This document shows positions 1 to 8,200 of a stretch of 64,000 bases of DNA, one piece after another. Position numbers and translations under genes: made by a program. The stretch comes from CBDCKN01 sp965219035 (GTDB lineage: Bacteria; Gemmatimonadota; Gemmatimonadetes; Longimicrobiales; Gaopeijiaceae). How positions within the stretch are numbered: position 1 is the stretch's first letter; each line of letters begins with the position of its first letter. Where the stretch lies: positions 310,001-374,000 of the forward strand of contig CBDCMR010000001.1 of assembly GCA_965219035.1 (NCBI GenBank), in the 5' to 3' direction. The notes under the pieces are model-generated. The model saw only the letters and a list, made by a program, of their open reading frames with translations, did no database searches and had not been told where the DNA came from.

Positions 1-498
1 CTCTACCCCCTGCTGCCACGCATTTTTTCGGAGGCTGGTAACGCCGTTGAAGCGGGCGTCATCGAGCAAACCCTCGACTTCGTGCGCCGCAACATCGAAG
101 TGACCGCCTGGATCGAGAGCGGTGGGCGGCGCCTGGAGCGCTCGGACTACCCGCTCGAAGCCGTGCGTGAAGCGCTGGTCAACGCGGTCGCGCACCGCGA
201 CTACACTATCACCGTGACCGACATCGAGCTTTCCATATACACCGACCGGATCGAGATCATCTCTCCCGGGCGCCTCCCGAACACGGTCACCGTGGACAAG
301 ATGCGGGCCGGATACCGCGCCTCGCGCAACGAGCTGATCAAGGAGATGCTGCGCGACTACCGCTACATCGAAGCCACCGGCCTCGGAGTGCCGCGCAGAA
401 TCATTGATGGGATGCGCGCACACAATGGCACCGAGCCTGATCTCATCGAAGAAGATGATCGCTTCCTGGTACGCCTGTGGAAGGAAGCGAGATCGTGA
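1..498 (+). CDS. ATP-binding protein, RecG C-terminal-like (HATPase_c_4), 5' end outside window
   Basis: The frame is open from base 1, so the N-terminus lies outside the window and only the C-terminal 165 residues are seen. The stretch VREALVNAVAHRDY, followed by IEIISPGRLP and by TGLGVPRRIIDGM, is characteristic of the GHKL-like ATPase fold called the putative RecG C-terminal domain. That domain usually follows an AlbA_2/Schlafen-type DNA-binding domain in regulators and in accessory proteins of defence loci. The stop codon lies 5 bp before the ATG of a DUF1156 gene remnant, so the two were probably one operon. The molecular substrate is unknown. The family assignment rests on motif recognition only. 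Confidence 0.75.
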   Translation, partial: LYPLLPRIFSEAGNAVEAGVIEQTLDFVRRNIEVTAWIESGGRRLERSDYPLEAVREALVNAVAHRDYTITVTDIELSIYTDRIEIISPGRLPNTVTVDKMRAGYRASRNELIKEMLRDYRYIEATGLGVPRRIIDGMRAHNGTEPDLIEEDDRFLVRLWKEARS

Positions 499-503
499 CC
501 TAC

Positions 504-554
504 ATGAAGAAACTCATTGAGGTCGCCTTGCCGCTTGACGCTATCAACAAGGCC
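504..554 (+). pseudogene. DUF1156 gene start, truncated after 17 codons
   Basis: MKKLIEVALPLDAINKA is the conserved N-terminus of DUF1156 proteins, large methyltransferase-like proteins found in phage-defence clusters. The family normally continues with a long region containing HPSTLHLWWARRP. Here the reading frame passes directly into IS256-family transposase sequence (LVRNGYGRRRQLAMS) at about base 555. The ATG sits 5 bp after the stop of the upstream ATPase gene. This is a cut-off first gene of what was probably a defence operon. The rest of the gene is not seen in the window. Confidence 0.6.
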
Positions 555-845
555 TTGGTTCGGAACGGATACGGCAGGCGGCGGCAGCTGGCGATGAGCC
601 CGGTGACGATCACGGTGAGGCGTCCGAGGGTGCGGCGGCTCGAGGAGCGGTTCGAGAGCCGGGTGCTCTCGCTGTTTTTTCGGAGAACGAGAAAGGTAGG
701 TGCGCTGCTCCCGGAGTTGTACCTGCACCGTCTGGCGGAAGGGGACTTCGAGCTTGCTGTTAGAGGCCTGCTGGGCGAGGGAGCTCGGTTGTCGAAGTCC
801 TCGATTCGGCGTCTGAGAAGGGGCTGGACGGAGGAGTTCGGAGAC
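555..845 (+). pseudogene. IS256/mutator-family transposase fragment (N-terminal third)
   Basis: The residues RNGYGRRRQLAMS, TITVRRPRVRRLEERFESRV, LLPELYLHRLAEGDFELAVRGLLGEGARLSKSSIRRL are typical of the N-terminal region of IS256-family transposases. None of the three catalytic acidic residues is present, because the frame leaves the family at about WTEEF and ends at base 887. A related fragment lies at 52.6-53.0 kb on the minus strand, and an N-terminal piece at 46.3-46.6 kb. The fragment cannot encode a working transposase. It is translated in frame with the DUF1156 start, making a chimeric ORF from 477 or 504 to 887. Confidence 0.75.
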
Positions 846-921
846 GGAAAGCCCGTCTCAACCCAACAGCGGAAGAATGCCGCCTGATACGTTTACACAC
901 CTATTGACCCAACCTCGCGAC

Positions 922-1794
922 ATGTCCAATAAAAACCTGAAGAGCTTTGAAGATCAAGCTCGGTGTGTGAGCTACGCTTACGACAACACTCAACACCAAT
1001 ACAACGAGCATCCTCCGAACGACGACGTGGTGCCTATCGCCGCCGCCATCAACGCCTGGACGCTTATCTGCGGCTGCTACATGGGCATTGAGCAGACGAT
1101 GAAGCTCCTGATTCGGATGCGCGGCGGAGTCTCGGAGAAAATACTCAATAACACCCACAACCTGGAGTGCCTCTATTCGCTACTCGATCCTTCGGAGCGG
1201 GACGTGGTCGCCGCCTACTACCGTGTCTACCGCAGCCTCCACAACTTCGACACCGGCAACACTGCCCTGGAGACTGCTGAAGAGTTCATCCAGCATGTAG
1301 GCAACGGCTACGTGGCGTGGCGCTACATCCTGGTCGAAATCCCCAAGACGGTGCCCAAGATGCACTTGGGCTCGATGCTCGAAACTTGGCGGGCTCTGGC
1401 CGATCTCGCCAACCGTCACCCATGCCGAACTCTGGCAGTCTACCTGGACGACTACATCGTGACGGGTGTGTTCAGGTATGCCCAGATGGATGACGAATGG
1501 CAGGCAGCATCTCAAGATGAGAACAGCAACGTCGAGTTCAGCGAAATCGGTGATTGGCTCCACCACAAGGGGAGGCCTTTGGAGGCGGGCATCGACCTCT
1601 TCAACCACCATGCTCGGGGGACTGGGAACTCCGTGCAAGCTTCACCACTGTTACGCCGTGTGCTGCTCCGGGCGGCGGACAAGGCGATGAGCGAAACCCT
1701 TCCGACCTGCAGACGGGTGGACATCGCCATGTTCCACCGTCGAATCCAAGGTGGCGGCTTGGCCTGGAACACAGAAAAAGGAGTGTTCGAATAG
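922..1794 (+). CDS. hypothetical protein, 290 aa
   Basis: I do not recognise this protein. The ATG at 922 (MSNKNLKSFEDQARCVSYAY) is preferred over 877, because the extra upstream residues overlap the transposase fragment's tail. It is soluble, with no signal peptide or membrane segment, and looks mostly helical (AINAWTLICGCYMGIEQTMKLL near residue 50). A HEPN-like all-alpha fold is possible but I see no R-x4-6-H pair that would decide it. It follows the broken DUF1156/IS256 region in the same direction and is probably expressed alone. No Shine-Dalgarno sequence stands out. Confidence 0.5.
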   Translation: MSNKNLKSFEDQARCVSYAYDNTQHQYNEHPPNDDVVPIAAAINAWTLICGCYMGIEQTMKLLIRMRGGVSEKILNNTHNLECLYSLLDPSERDVVAAYYRVYRSLHNFDTGNTALETAEEFIQHVGNGYVAWRYILVEIPKTVPKMHLGSMLETWRALADLANRHPCRTLAVYLDDYIVTGVFRYAQMDDEWQAASQDENSNVEFSEIGDWLHHKGRPLEAGIDLFNHHARGTGNSVQASPLLRRVLLRAADKAMSETLPTCRRVDIAMFHRRIQGGGLAWNTEKGVFE

Positions 1795-2052
1795 TTGCTC
1801 GGCGCGCTCCCCTATCTTGTCTGAGGAGCATGGGAGAATAAGCCATGCAGCGTAAACGAGACGGCTTGATTCCGAATCGACTGGCGACAGTCAGTACAGG
1901 GAGGTCCCGCCAATCCTTGGCGAAGGACGCGGCGCGGGCACGAACCTCGTTCCAAGAGAGGCGCACCCGGCTACTCCTCCGCTGTACCGATCACGGGACG
2001 TGGCCGCCGAGAGGCGGAATCGCCAACGACCGCCGAACCGCACGCAAAGGGG

Positions 2053-2373
2053 CTACTGCGGGACCGCACCGCGTACCCTGATGTCCTCCCGCCATCCGCG
2101 CGCCCTGCGCCCCTGAGCAAGCTCGTAGCTCGCCTGCATCCGCATCCAGTGATCGGCCGTGCCCCAGCCAAGGGCCTCCAACGCCAGCGCCATGTTCGGC
2201 GACACGCCCGCCTTGCCGTTCAGCAGCCGCGACAGGGTGCCTCGCTCGCAACCCAGGCGGGCAGCCGTCTCGGTCACGTTCCATCCGACCTCGTCCATGC
2301 TCTCGCGGATCAGTTCGCCCAAGTGCGGAGGGTTCAGCATCGGACCCAGGCGCTCACTTCCCGTGCCGTTCAT
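2053..2373 (-). CDS. higA: HigA-family antitoxin (XRE helix-turn-helix)
   Basis: The protein contains HLGELIRESMDEVGWNVTETAARLGCERGTLSRLLNGKAGVSPNMALALEALGWGTADHWMRMQASYELAQ, the HigA/VapI layout: an XRE helix-turn-helix at about residues 18-70, then the conserved W-x2-MQ-x-x-YEL tail. MLNPPHLGEL (residue 12) is an alternative start. It neutralises the HigB RNase and usually represses the operon by binding the promoter. The toxin gene lies 15 bp upstream on the same strand, giving the higB-higA order usual for the family. Confidence 0.85.
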   Translation of the reverse strand: MNGTGSERLGPMLNPPHLGELIRESMDEVGWNVTETAARLGCERGTLSRLLNGKAGVSPNMALALEALGWGTADHWMRMQASYELAQGRRARGWREDIRVRGAVPQ

Positions 2374-2388
2374 CTTTCCTCCTTCCTG

Positions 2389-2637
2389 TCAATGGTAATC
2401 TATCAGGTCGACGCCGACGGCCTCGCCGTCCTCGAAGCGGAACACCACGCGCCAGTTGCCCGACACCCGCACGCTCCATTGGCCCGCCCGATCCCCCTTC
2501 AACGGATGCAGCCGGAAGCCGGGGGCGTCCGCGCTGCCGGGGTGCGTCGCTTCCTGCAACCGGAACAGGATGCGCCGAAGGCGCGGCACCAGCTGCGCCG
2601 CGAGCCGCGCCCGATCATCCCGCTCATGGAATGATCG
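2389..2637 (-). CDS. higB: HigB-family toxin (RelE/ParE fold), start codon unclear
   Basis: The residues PGFRLHPLKGDRAGQWSVRVSGNWRVVFRFEDGEAVGVDLIDYH match the C-terminal half of HigB ribosome-dependent mRNA interferases almost throughout. Reading upstream in the same frame gives KRSFHERDDRARLAAQLVPRLRRILFRL, which matches the family N-terminus (normally MIRSF...). The positions where Met-Ile should be encode Leu-Lys, and no ATG is in frame. Translation would have to begin at the GTG at 2589, which removes about 16 family residues, or at an upstream non-ATG codon. The toxin may therefore be weakened or dead. higA follows after 15 bp. Confidence 0.7.
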   Translation of the reverse strand, partial: RSFHERDDRARLAAQLVPRLRRILFRLQEATHPGSADAPGFRLHPLKGDRAGQWSVRVSGNWRVVFRFEDGEAVGVDLIDYH

Positions 2638-2724
2638 CTTGAGGGGGAATCTCCGAGATGCCGTCAGCCAAGAAGCAGGTCGAGTCCGCCGCAGCCTTAG
2701 GACCTGACCTGGGTGAGGCTGCGT

Positions 2725-2750
2725 GTCAGGTCATTGCCGTACCTGTGCGA
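2725..2750. repeat. solo IS481-like terminal repeat relic
   Basis: The bases GTGTCAGGTCATTGCC followed by an imperfect CTGTGCG resemble the right terminal repeat of the complete IS481-family element near 59.07-59.10 kb (CTGTCAGGTCATTACC ... CTGTACA). No transposase sequence is attached. It abuts the 3' end of the hypothetical gene at 2751. The match is about 20 bp with mismatches, so chance or a shared repeat family remain possible. Confidence 0.35.
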
Positions 2751-3596
2751 TTACGACGAGTCCTCCACCAGGACCAGGATGGGTGCTCGGGTGGTCGCCT
2801 CCACGATGGCGAAACCCATCCCACAGAGATCTTTGCTCAGGCACTGGTCCGCTCGCAGCGCTTCCAGCAGTTCGGTCGTTAGGCTAAGGCTATCGATTGG
2901 GACGACGTGAAACTCCATTCTCCCGGCAAGCTCCGCTCCCGCCTCCACCAATGCGCGCCGCAGCTCCGTCGGCTGCCCATCGAGGTATCGTTCATGCTGT
3001 TTGATCTCATGAATGAGCTTGCAGCCCCACACCCGGCACCAAGCACTCGATCCGTTCGCTGTAACCCCCCACCCAATCGGTGCAATGGCTTTGCCTCCGA
3101 ACTCACTAACGTGATTGAGGTTACGCTTCCTCAGAAGCTGTTTCTTCTGATCCGTAAGCCTGTCTCCCGTCACGCCACGAAGCTCGTGACTTTCGACCAG
3201 CGCTAGCCAATTGGAGTGGACGATGCGCAGGAGGTCTTGCCGAACCCACCCGAGCCCTTCTCGGTCATGGTGCTTTCTGACGTCCACGAAGTAGGCAGCA
3301 TCATCCGCGATGATTGCGAACAGCAAGTAATCTGAACGTTCCACGAACATCCCCGACTCATCGAGCCGCCGACAGAGATGGAAGTGGTGCATTCCGAAAT
3401 CCCACAACATCCCGTCTTGGCTTGTTGCTTCCGCGACTCTCTCGCTAAGGAATCGCGAGACCTTCTCGCCACTGACAAGACGGTGCCTCAGAGTGAAGAC
3501 CGTTCGCCACGCTTCCAGTGCCTCATCCCTCTTGTCAGCATCCGTCTCGCGCGCGAGCCCTCCCAACGAAGAGTGGATCTCATCGGAGAAATGCAC
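2751..3596 (-). CDS. conserved hypothetical protein, 281 aa
   Basis: The protein has the recognisable but unnamed pattern DFGMHHFHLCRRLDESG...DYLLFAIIADDAAYFVDVRKHHD...LLRIVHSNW, seen in scattered bacterial proteins whose function I do not know. There is no signal peptide or membrane helix. The His-rich HHFHL motif near residue 69 and the VRKHHD motif near residue 106 could be metal or catalytic sites, but this is inference. The C-terminus (PILVLVEDSS) ends at an IS481-like terminal relic, so a short truncation is possible. It is transcribed divergently from the 3.6-4.1 kb spacer and is flanked by higBA and the recombinase cassette. Confidence 0.6.
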   Translation of the reverse strand: MHFSDEIHSSLGGLARETDADKRDEALEAWRTVFTLRHRLVSGEKVSRFLSERVAEATSQDGMLWDFGMHHFHLCRRLDESGMFVERSDYLLFAIIADDAAYFVDVRKHHDREGLGWVRQDLLRIVHSNWLALVESHELRGVTGDRLTDQKKQLLRKRNLNHVSEFGGKAIAPIGWGVTANGSSAWCRVWGCKLIHEIKQHERYLDGQPTELRRALVEAGAELAGRMEFHVVPIDSLSLTTELLEALRADQCLSKDLCGMGFAIVEATTRAPILVLVEDSS

Positions 3597-3881
3597 CGTT
3601 CGTGGCCCGCAAGCTCTTATCAGACTTCGGCTTCGCTATCGTGGACGACGCCATCTACGAGGGCTCGGAACGGCTCGGCCTGGTTATAGCGGCGGACCCC
3701 AGGCGCGTTTGTAGCATGGCCTCTACGTGATGCAAGGCAGGGATGGCAGAGGCCGCCTACCCACGGGGGGCGCTACGACGGCGGCGTGAACGACGCGGCG
3801 GCGGGGGCACGGGGAGCACCGGTTGGCGCTGACATCGTGTGGCCTGCCGTGTCGGGCCACGCGAACGAATCAAGACGTTTT
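3597..3881. other. spacer with a Calx-beta-like coding scrap
   Basis: There is no intact gene between the hypothetical gene and the recombinase site. On the plus strand, bases of about 3620-3700 encode DFGFAIVDDAIYEGSERLGLVI, which resembles one strand pair of a Calx-beta repeat (compare IDDTVQDTPETLTLRL in the large protein downstream). It has no start of its own and ends at base 3730. It may be a leftover of a related surface-protein gene. The rest shows no recognisable feature. Confidence 0.35.
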
Positions 3882-3909
3882 ACTCGCGATAACTGGAATT
3901 ATCGCGAGC
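3882..3909 (+). other. dif/lox-like recombination site A (11-6-11)
   Basis: Two 11-bp arms in inverted repeat surround a 6-bp asymmetric spacer. The left arm is ACTCGCGATAA (3882-3892), the spacer CTGGAA (3893-3898), and the right arm TTATCGCGAGC (3899-3909). Ten of 11 arm positions pair. The 11-6-11 geometry and inner ATAA/TTAT edges are those of dif sites used by XerC/D-type recombinases. The site lies about 220 bp beyond the stop codon of the Cre-like recombinase gene, in inverted orientation to site B. Confidence 0.7.
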
Positions 3910-4131
3910 AAACATCTGTAGTGGTTAGGCGTCCCTACTCTGCGGAAAAAATGGGACGGGTTCCCGATTTCGTCAACAAGCGTACGCGACTTTCGCGCCC
4001 GGCGGAATCGCCGGAGCTGCCTCGAAGAGGCGCCGTCCGCAGAGGACTCTACATCCCGTGCTCGCGACCCCGCTCCGCGAGGGACGGCCCGTGGTGACTC
4101 GGCGCCTGACCGCCTCGGCGACCGGGCTGGC

Positions 4132-5115
4132 TCAGCGCCGCTGCCGCTTGGCCAACTGCGCCGCACCGCTACGCCGGGCCAGCAATCGCTCGCCGTAGCG
4201 CTGGACCATGCGGGCGCTCTGCCAGCGCCCGGCCTGGAGGATCGCCGGCAACTCGATCCCGCAGGCGATCATGTCCTGAACCGGTCCCACGCGCGTGCTG
4301 TGCGCGGCCAGGGCGTCCACGGCGTCGGCAGGCACCCCGGCGTGCAGGGCCATCGTCTTGTAGATGCGCGGCACCTGGCTGGGGTCGAGCTTCAACCCCA
4401 CCGTGTCGTCCTTCCGCACCGAACGGAACAACCGCCCCTTGGTGACTCCGCTGCGGTCGAGCCATGCCTTGACGAGCCCCACGGTGTCGCGGGCTAGGAA
4501 GACCGTGGCGCCTGTGCCCTCCGGATCCGTCTTGCTCGTTCGCACGAGAAGCGTCGCGGAACCATCGGCTTCCTCCGCCAGATCCGATACCTCCAGCGAC
4601 ACCAGCTCAGATCGACGGAGCAGCGTGTCGTAGGCCACCGCCAGCAACGCGCGATTCCGGGCGTCGATCAGCCCACCTTCCGCCGCCTTGATCATCCGAC
4701 GCCGCAAGCGCCAGGTGAGCCCCGCCACCTGAGTCTGTCGGCGCCCGCGGGTTCGGTGCATCCGCTGAAGCGCGAGCTTTACGGCCGTGCTGCACCCCGG
4801 GTTCGCCAGACGAAGCGCCCTGTGGAGCGTAGCGATGCTGGACACGTAGCGGCGCACCGTGGCCGGAGCCCTGGAGCGCCCTATGTCGTCGACGAAGGCG
4901 ACGACGTTGCTGGCGCTCGCCGGAATGGCCGCCACGCCATGGTGCTGGCACCAGGTAAGGAACACCCGCAGGTCCGACCTTAGCGCCCGCTCGGTGTTCC
5001 GGCTGAAGGCGCTCCTGGCTGTCTCGAAGAACCCAGCCAACTGCTCCGCTACCTCCACGTCGGATGCTGCGCCAGCTAAGTCATCTATTTCGGAATTCGT
5101 CTCTGTATCTGCCAT
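4132..5115 (-). CDS. Cre-like tyrosine recombinase
   Basis: This site-specific recombinase has 327 residues from MADTETNSEIDDL, chosen because the longer frame (to 5184) would translate the recombination site itself. An N-terminal SAM-like core-binding domain (about 20-120) precedes the catalytic domain. Catalytic residues visible are R168 (LLRRSEL), K195 (TSKTDP), H272 and R275 (AHSTRVG), W298 (GRW) and nucleophile Y307 (QRYGER). The segment HSTRVGPVQDMIACGIELPAILQAGRW closely resembles the same segment of phage P1 Cre, which acts alone on palindromic sites. The gene sits between two dif-like sites in inverted orientation, about 40 bp and 220 bp from its ends, so its natural substrate is probably those sites. 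Inversion would turn it toward the large secreted-protein gene. Confidence 0.85.
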   Translation of the reverse strand: MADTETNSEIDDLAGAASDVEVAEQLAGFFETARSAFSRNTERALRSDLRVFLTWCQHHGVAAIPASASNVVAFVDDIGRSRAPATVRRYVSSIATLHRALRLANPGCSTAVKLALQRMHRTRGRRQTQVAGLTWRLRRRMIKAAEGGLIDARNRALLAVAYDTLLRRSELVSLEVSDLAEEADGSATLLVRTSKTDPEGTGATVFLARDTVGLVKAWLDRSGVTKGRLFRSVRKDDTVGLKLDPSQVPRIYKTMALHAGVPADAVDALAAHSTRVGPVQDMIACGIELPAILQAGRWQSARMVQRYGERLLARRSGAAQLAKRQRR

Positions 5116-5154
5116 TGAGTGGCCTCCCGTTTGGTCGCAAGGACCGCGCGTTTT

Positions 5155-5182
5155 GCTCGCGATAATTCCAGTTATCGCGAGC
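5155..5182 (-). other. dif/lox-like recombination site B (11-6-11)
   Basis: The left arm GCTCGCGATAA (5155-5165), spacer TTCCAG (5166-5171) and right arm TTATCGCGAGC (5172-5181 plus C at 5182) form a perfect 11-bp inverted repeat. The spacer is the reverse complement of that in site A, so the two sites point in opposite directions. Recombination between them would invert about 1.27 kb carrying the recombinase gene. The site starts 40 bp upstream of the recombinase ATG and ends 21 bp upstream of the large secreted-protein ATG. It could also serve as an operator for either gene. Confidence 0.75.
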
Positions 5183-5203
5183 AACCAGCCTCATTTGGGC
5201 GAC

Positions 5204-8200
5204 ATGAGGAGGGCATTGGACATGAGAGCAATCCCCACCCAAGAATCCCCAATTGTCCACAAATGCCGCCCCCGGCCGCTTCGGGGACCCGGATCTTCGC
5301 GGAGCGACCGTTCAGCCGTCGCGAAGGTGACGAACCGGCCGGCGGACACACGTCCAGGTGGAGACCAGCGGCGGGGGCTTCAGACTCGCTTCGCAGGAGG
5401 CGGCGCCAGGGCGCCAGCGCTCCGGTGCCGGGACAGAGCGATTCTCTGCAAGCTTCCGGCTCGACCGGCCCGCTCCGCGGGCGCCGGCGCTTTCCGCGCC
5501 CGGCCCCGGTACGCCTTCCCGCGTTCGCGCCTCGCGCGCGCTCTCGCGGTGTCCGTCCTCGCCGGGATGGCGCTGCTGGCCCCCGGCGACGCCTCCGCGC
5601 AGACGGCGGCGACCATCCTCTCAATAACCAGGAACTCGGACCTGGGCACCTACAACCTCGGTGACACGATCTCGGTGAACGTAGTGTTCAGCGCGGCGGT
5701 GACGGTGACCGGCACGCCGCAGTTGGGGCTGGCGATCGGCACCGATACGCTGCAGGCGAACTACGCGAGCGGCAGCGGCACCTCGACGTTGGTGTTCGAC
5801 TACGAGGTGGCGACGGGCAACGAGGACACGGACGGGATCAGGGTCATCTCGGACGGGCTGACGCTGAACGGCGGCACGATCACGTCGAGCGGCACCGCCG
5901 CCACTTTGACCCATATAGCCTATCAATTTGCTGGGCTACTGGTGGACGCCGGGGATATCACCCCGCCCATCGTCACTGCCGGCCAGATCTGGTCCGCCAC
6001 CCTCACCGCCGAAGAGGTCCTCTTTTCCGGAACCGTCGTGGCTATTGGATACTCCAGCGGCGGCGGCAGCCTCTCCGACGACGACTTCGACCTCGCCGGC
6101 ACCTCCTACACCGTCACGGCCCTTGGCATCTCGAGACCAGCCACCGACAACATCCTGAGCCTCTCCTTCAACACCGACCCCGGCACCCTGGTCGCGCTCC
6201 TCACCCTCCACATCGGCAGCGACACCTTCCCGCTCGCCGACGCCACCACCTCAACCTCGGGGGGAATCTATTCATATCTGTGGACCGGCCACGGCCTCTC
6301 CTGGAGCGACAACGACATGATCTCGGTGTCGCTGTCGGTCGAGGGCCCGGCGATTGACTCGGTCGCCCTGACCTCCGCCCCCGGAGTCGACAGCACCTAC
6401 GCGATCAGCGACACGGTCACGGCGACGGTGACCTTCAGCAGTGCGGTGGACATCGCCGGCAGCCCGGAGCTGGAGCTGGACTTCGGCGGCAGCGTGAAGG
6501 CGGCGGCCTGCGCGGCCGCGACGAACACGACCACGATGGCGTGCAGCTACACGGTGGCGGTGGGCGCCGAGGCGCCGAACGGCATCGCGATCGGGGCGAA
6601 CAAGCTCACCGGCGACTCGATCTACGCCACCGGCCACCCGGCCGTCGGCGCCGATCTCGACCACGGCGCGGTGATGATCGATGCCGGGCACAAGGTCGAC
6701 GGCATCCGCCCGACGCTCGTCACCACCGGCGACGATGCGCCGAGGACATCGACCGACGGCACGCAGGTGATCCTGACGTTCAGCGAGGACATCAGCGCTT
6801 TCAACCTTTCTGCGTTCAACATGAAGGTGAACGGTTTTGTCGGCTGGACGTCGGGAGCAACGGTGAGCCGCTCGGGCAGGACCGTCACGCTAACGCTGCT
6901 TTCCCACCTCACACTCCTATCGAGTCAGACAGTCACCGTGGATAACTTTGCGTCCGACGTTGTCAAAGACGCCGCCGGCAACGGCAACCTCCGCGTGACG
7001 GGATCGGTCACCGTGTTCAACGCCGTCGGCGTCCCCACGGTAAGCGGCGTCGCGCTGACCTCCGCCCCCGGCGCCGACAACACCTACGCCATCGGCGACA
7101 CGGTCGCGGCGACGGTGACCTTCAGCGAGGCGGTGGACATCGCCGGCAGCCCGGAGCTGGAGCTGGACTTCGACGGCACCGCGAAGGCGGCGGCCTGCGC
7201 GACCGCCACGAACACGACCACGATGGCGTGCAGCTACGAGGTGGCGGCGGGCGACTCGGCGCCGGACGGCATCGCGATCGGGGCGAACAAGCTCACCGGC
7301 GACTCGATCACGGTCACGGGCAGCACGACCGCCACCGCCGACCTCGACCACGACGCCGTGGCGATCGACGCCGGGCACATGGTCGACGGCATCCGCCCGA
7401 CGCTCGTCACCACCGGAACCGATGCGCCGGCCACGTCGAGCGACGGCGAGACGGTGCTGCTGGTGTTCAGCGAGGACATCGGAGCGGTCGTTCGAGACTC
7501 GATCACCATCCAGGCCAACGGCGACACCGTGTCGACGAGCGCGGCGAGCGTGAGTGGAACCAAGGTCGAGATCACCCTGGCGACGGCCCTGACGGCCGCG
7601 GCCACGAACATCACCGTGGCGCTCGGCGCGGACGCCGTCACAGACGGCGGCGGCAACGGCAACCTCGCCCTCGCCGCGACCGGCGTGACCAACGCCGTCG
7701 TCAGCGCCACCGGCCCCACGGTGACCGGCATCGCGCTGACCTCCAGCCCCCAGTCCGCGTTCGGCTTCTACCGCCGCAACGAGGATGTCGAGGCGACGGT
7801 GACCTTCAGTGCGGCGGTCGACATCACGGGCACCCCGGAGCTGGAGCTTGACTTTGCCGGCACCGCGAAAGCGGCCACCTGCGCGGCCGCCACGAACACG
7901 ACCACGATGGTGTGCGAATACAGGGTGGCGGGGGGCGACTCGGCGCCGGACGGCATCGCGATCGAGGCGAACAAGCTCACCGGCGGCACCATCACGGCCA
8001 CCGGCAGCACGACCGCCGCCAACCTCGACCACAGCGCCGTGGCGATCGACGCCGACCACAGGGTCGACGCCATCCGCCCGACGCTCGTCACCACCGGCGC
8101 CGATGCGCCGAGGACATCGACCGACGGCACGAAGGTGATCCTGACGTTCAGCGAGGACATCAGATCGGTCAATCGAGCCTCCGTCACCATCCAGGCCAAC

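Noticed and set aside
4859..5203. Upstream part of the giant gene frame
   Set aside because: It is antisense to the recombinase and crosses recombination site B; ATG at 5204 is the first start outside that gene.
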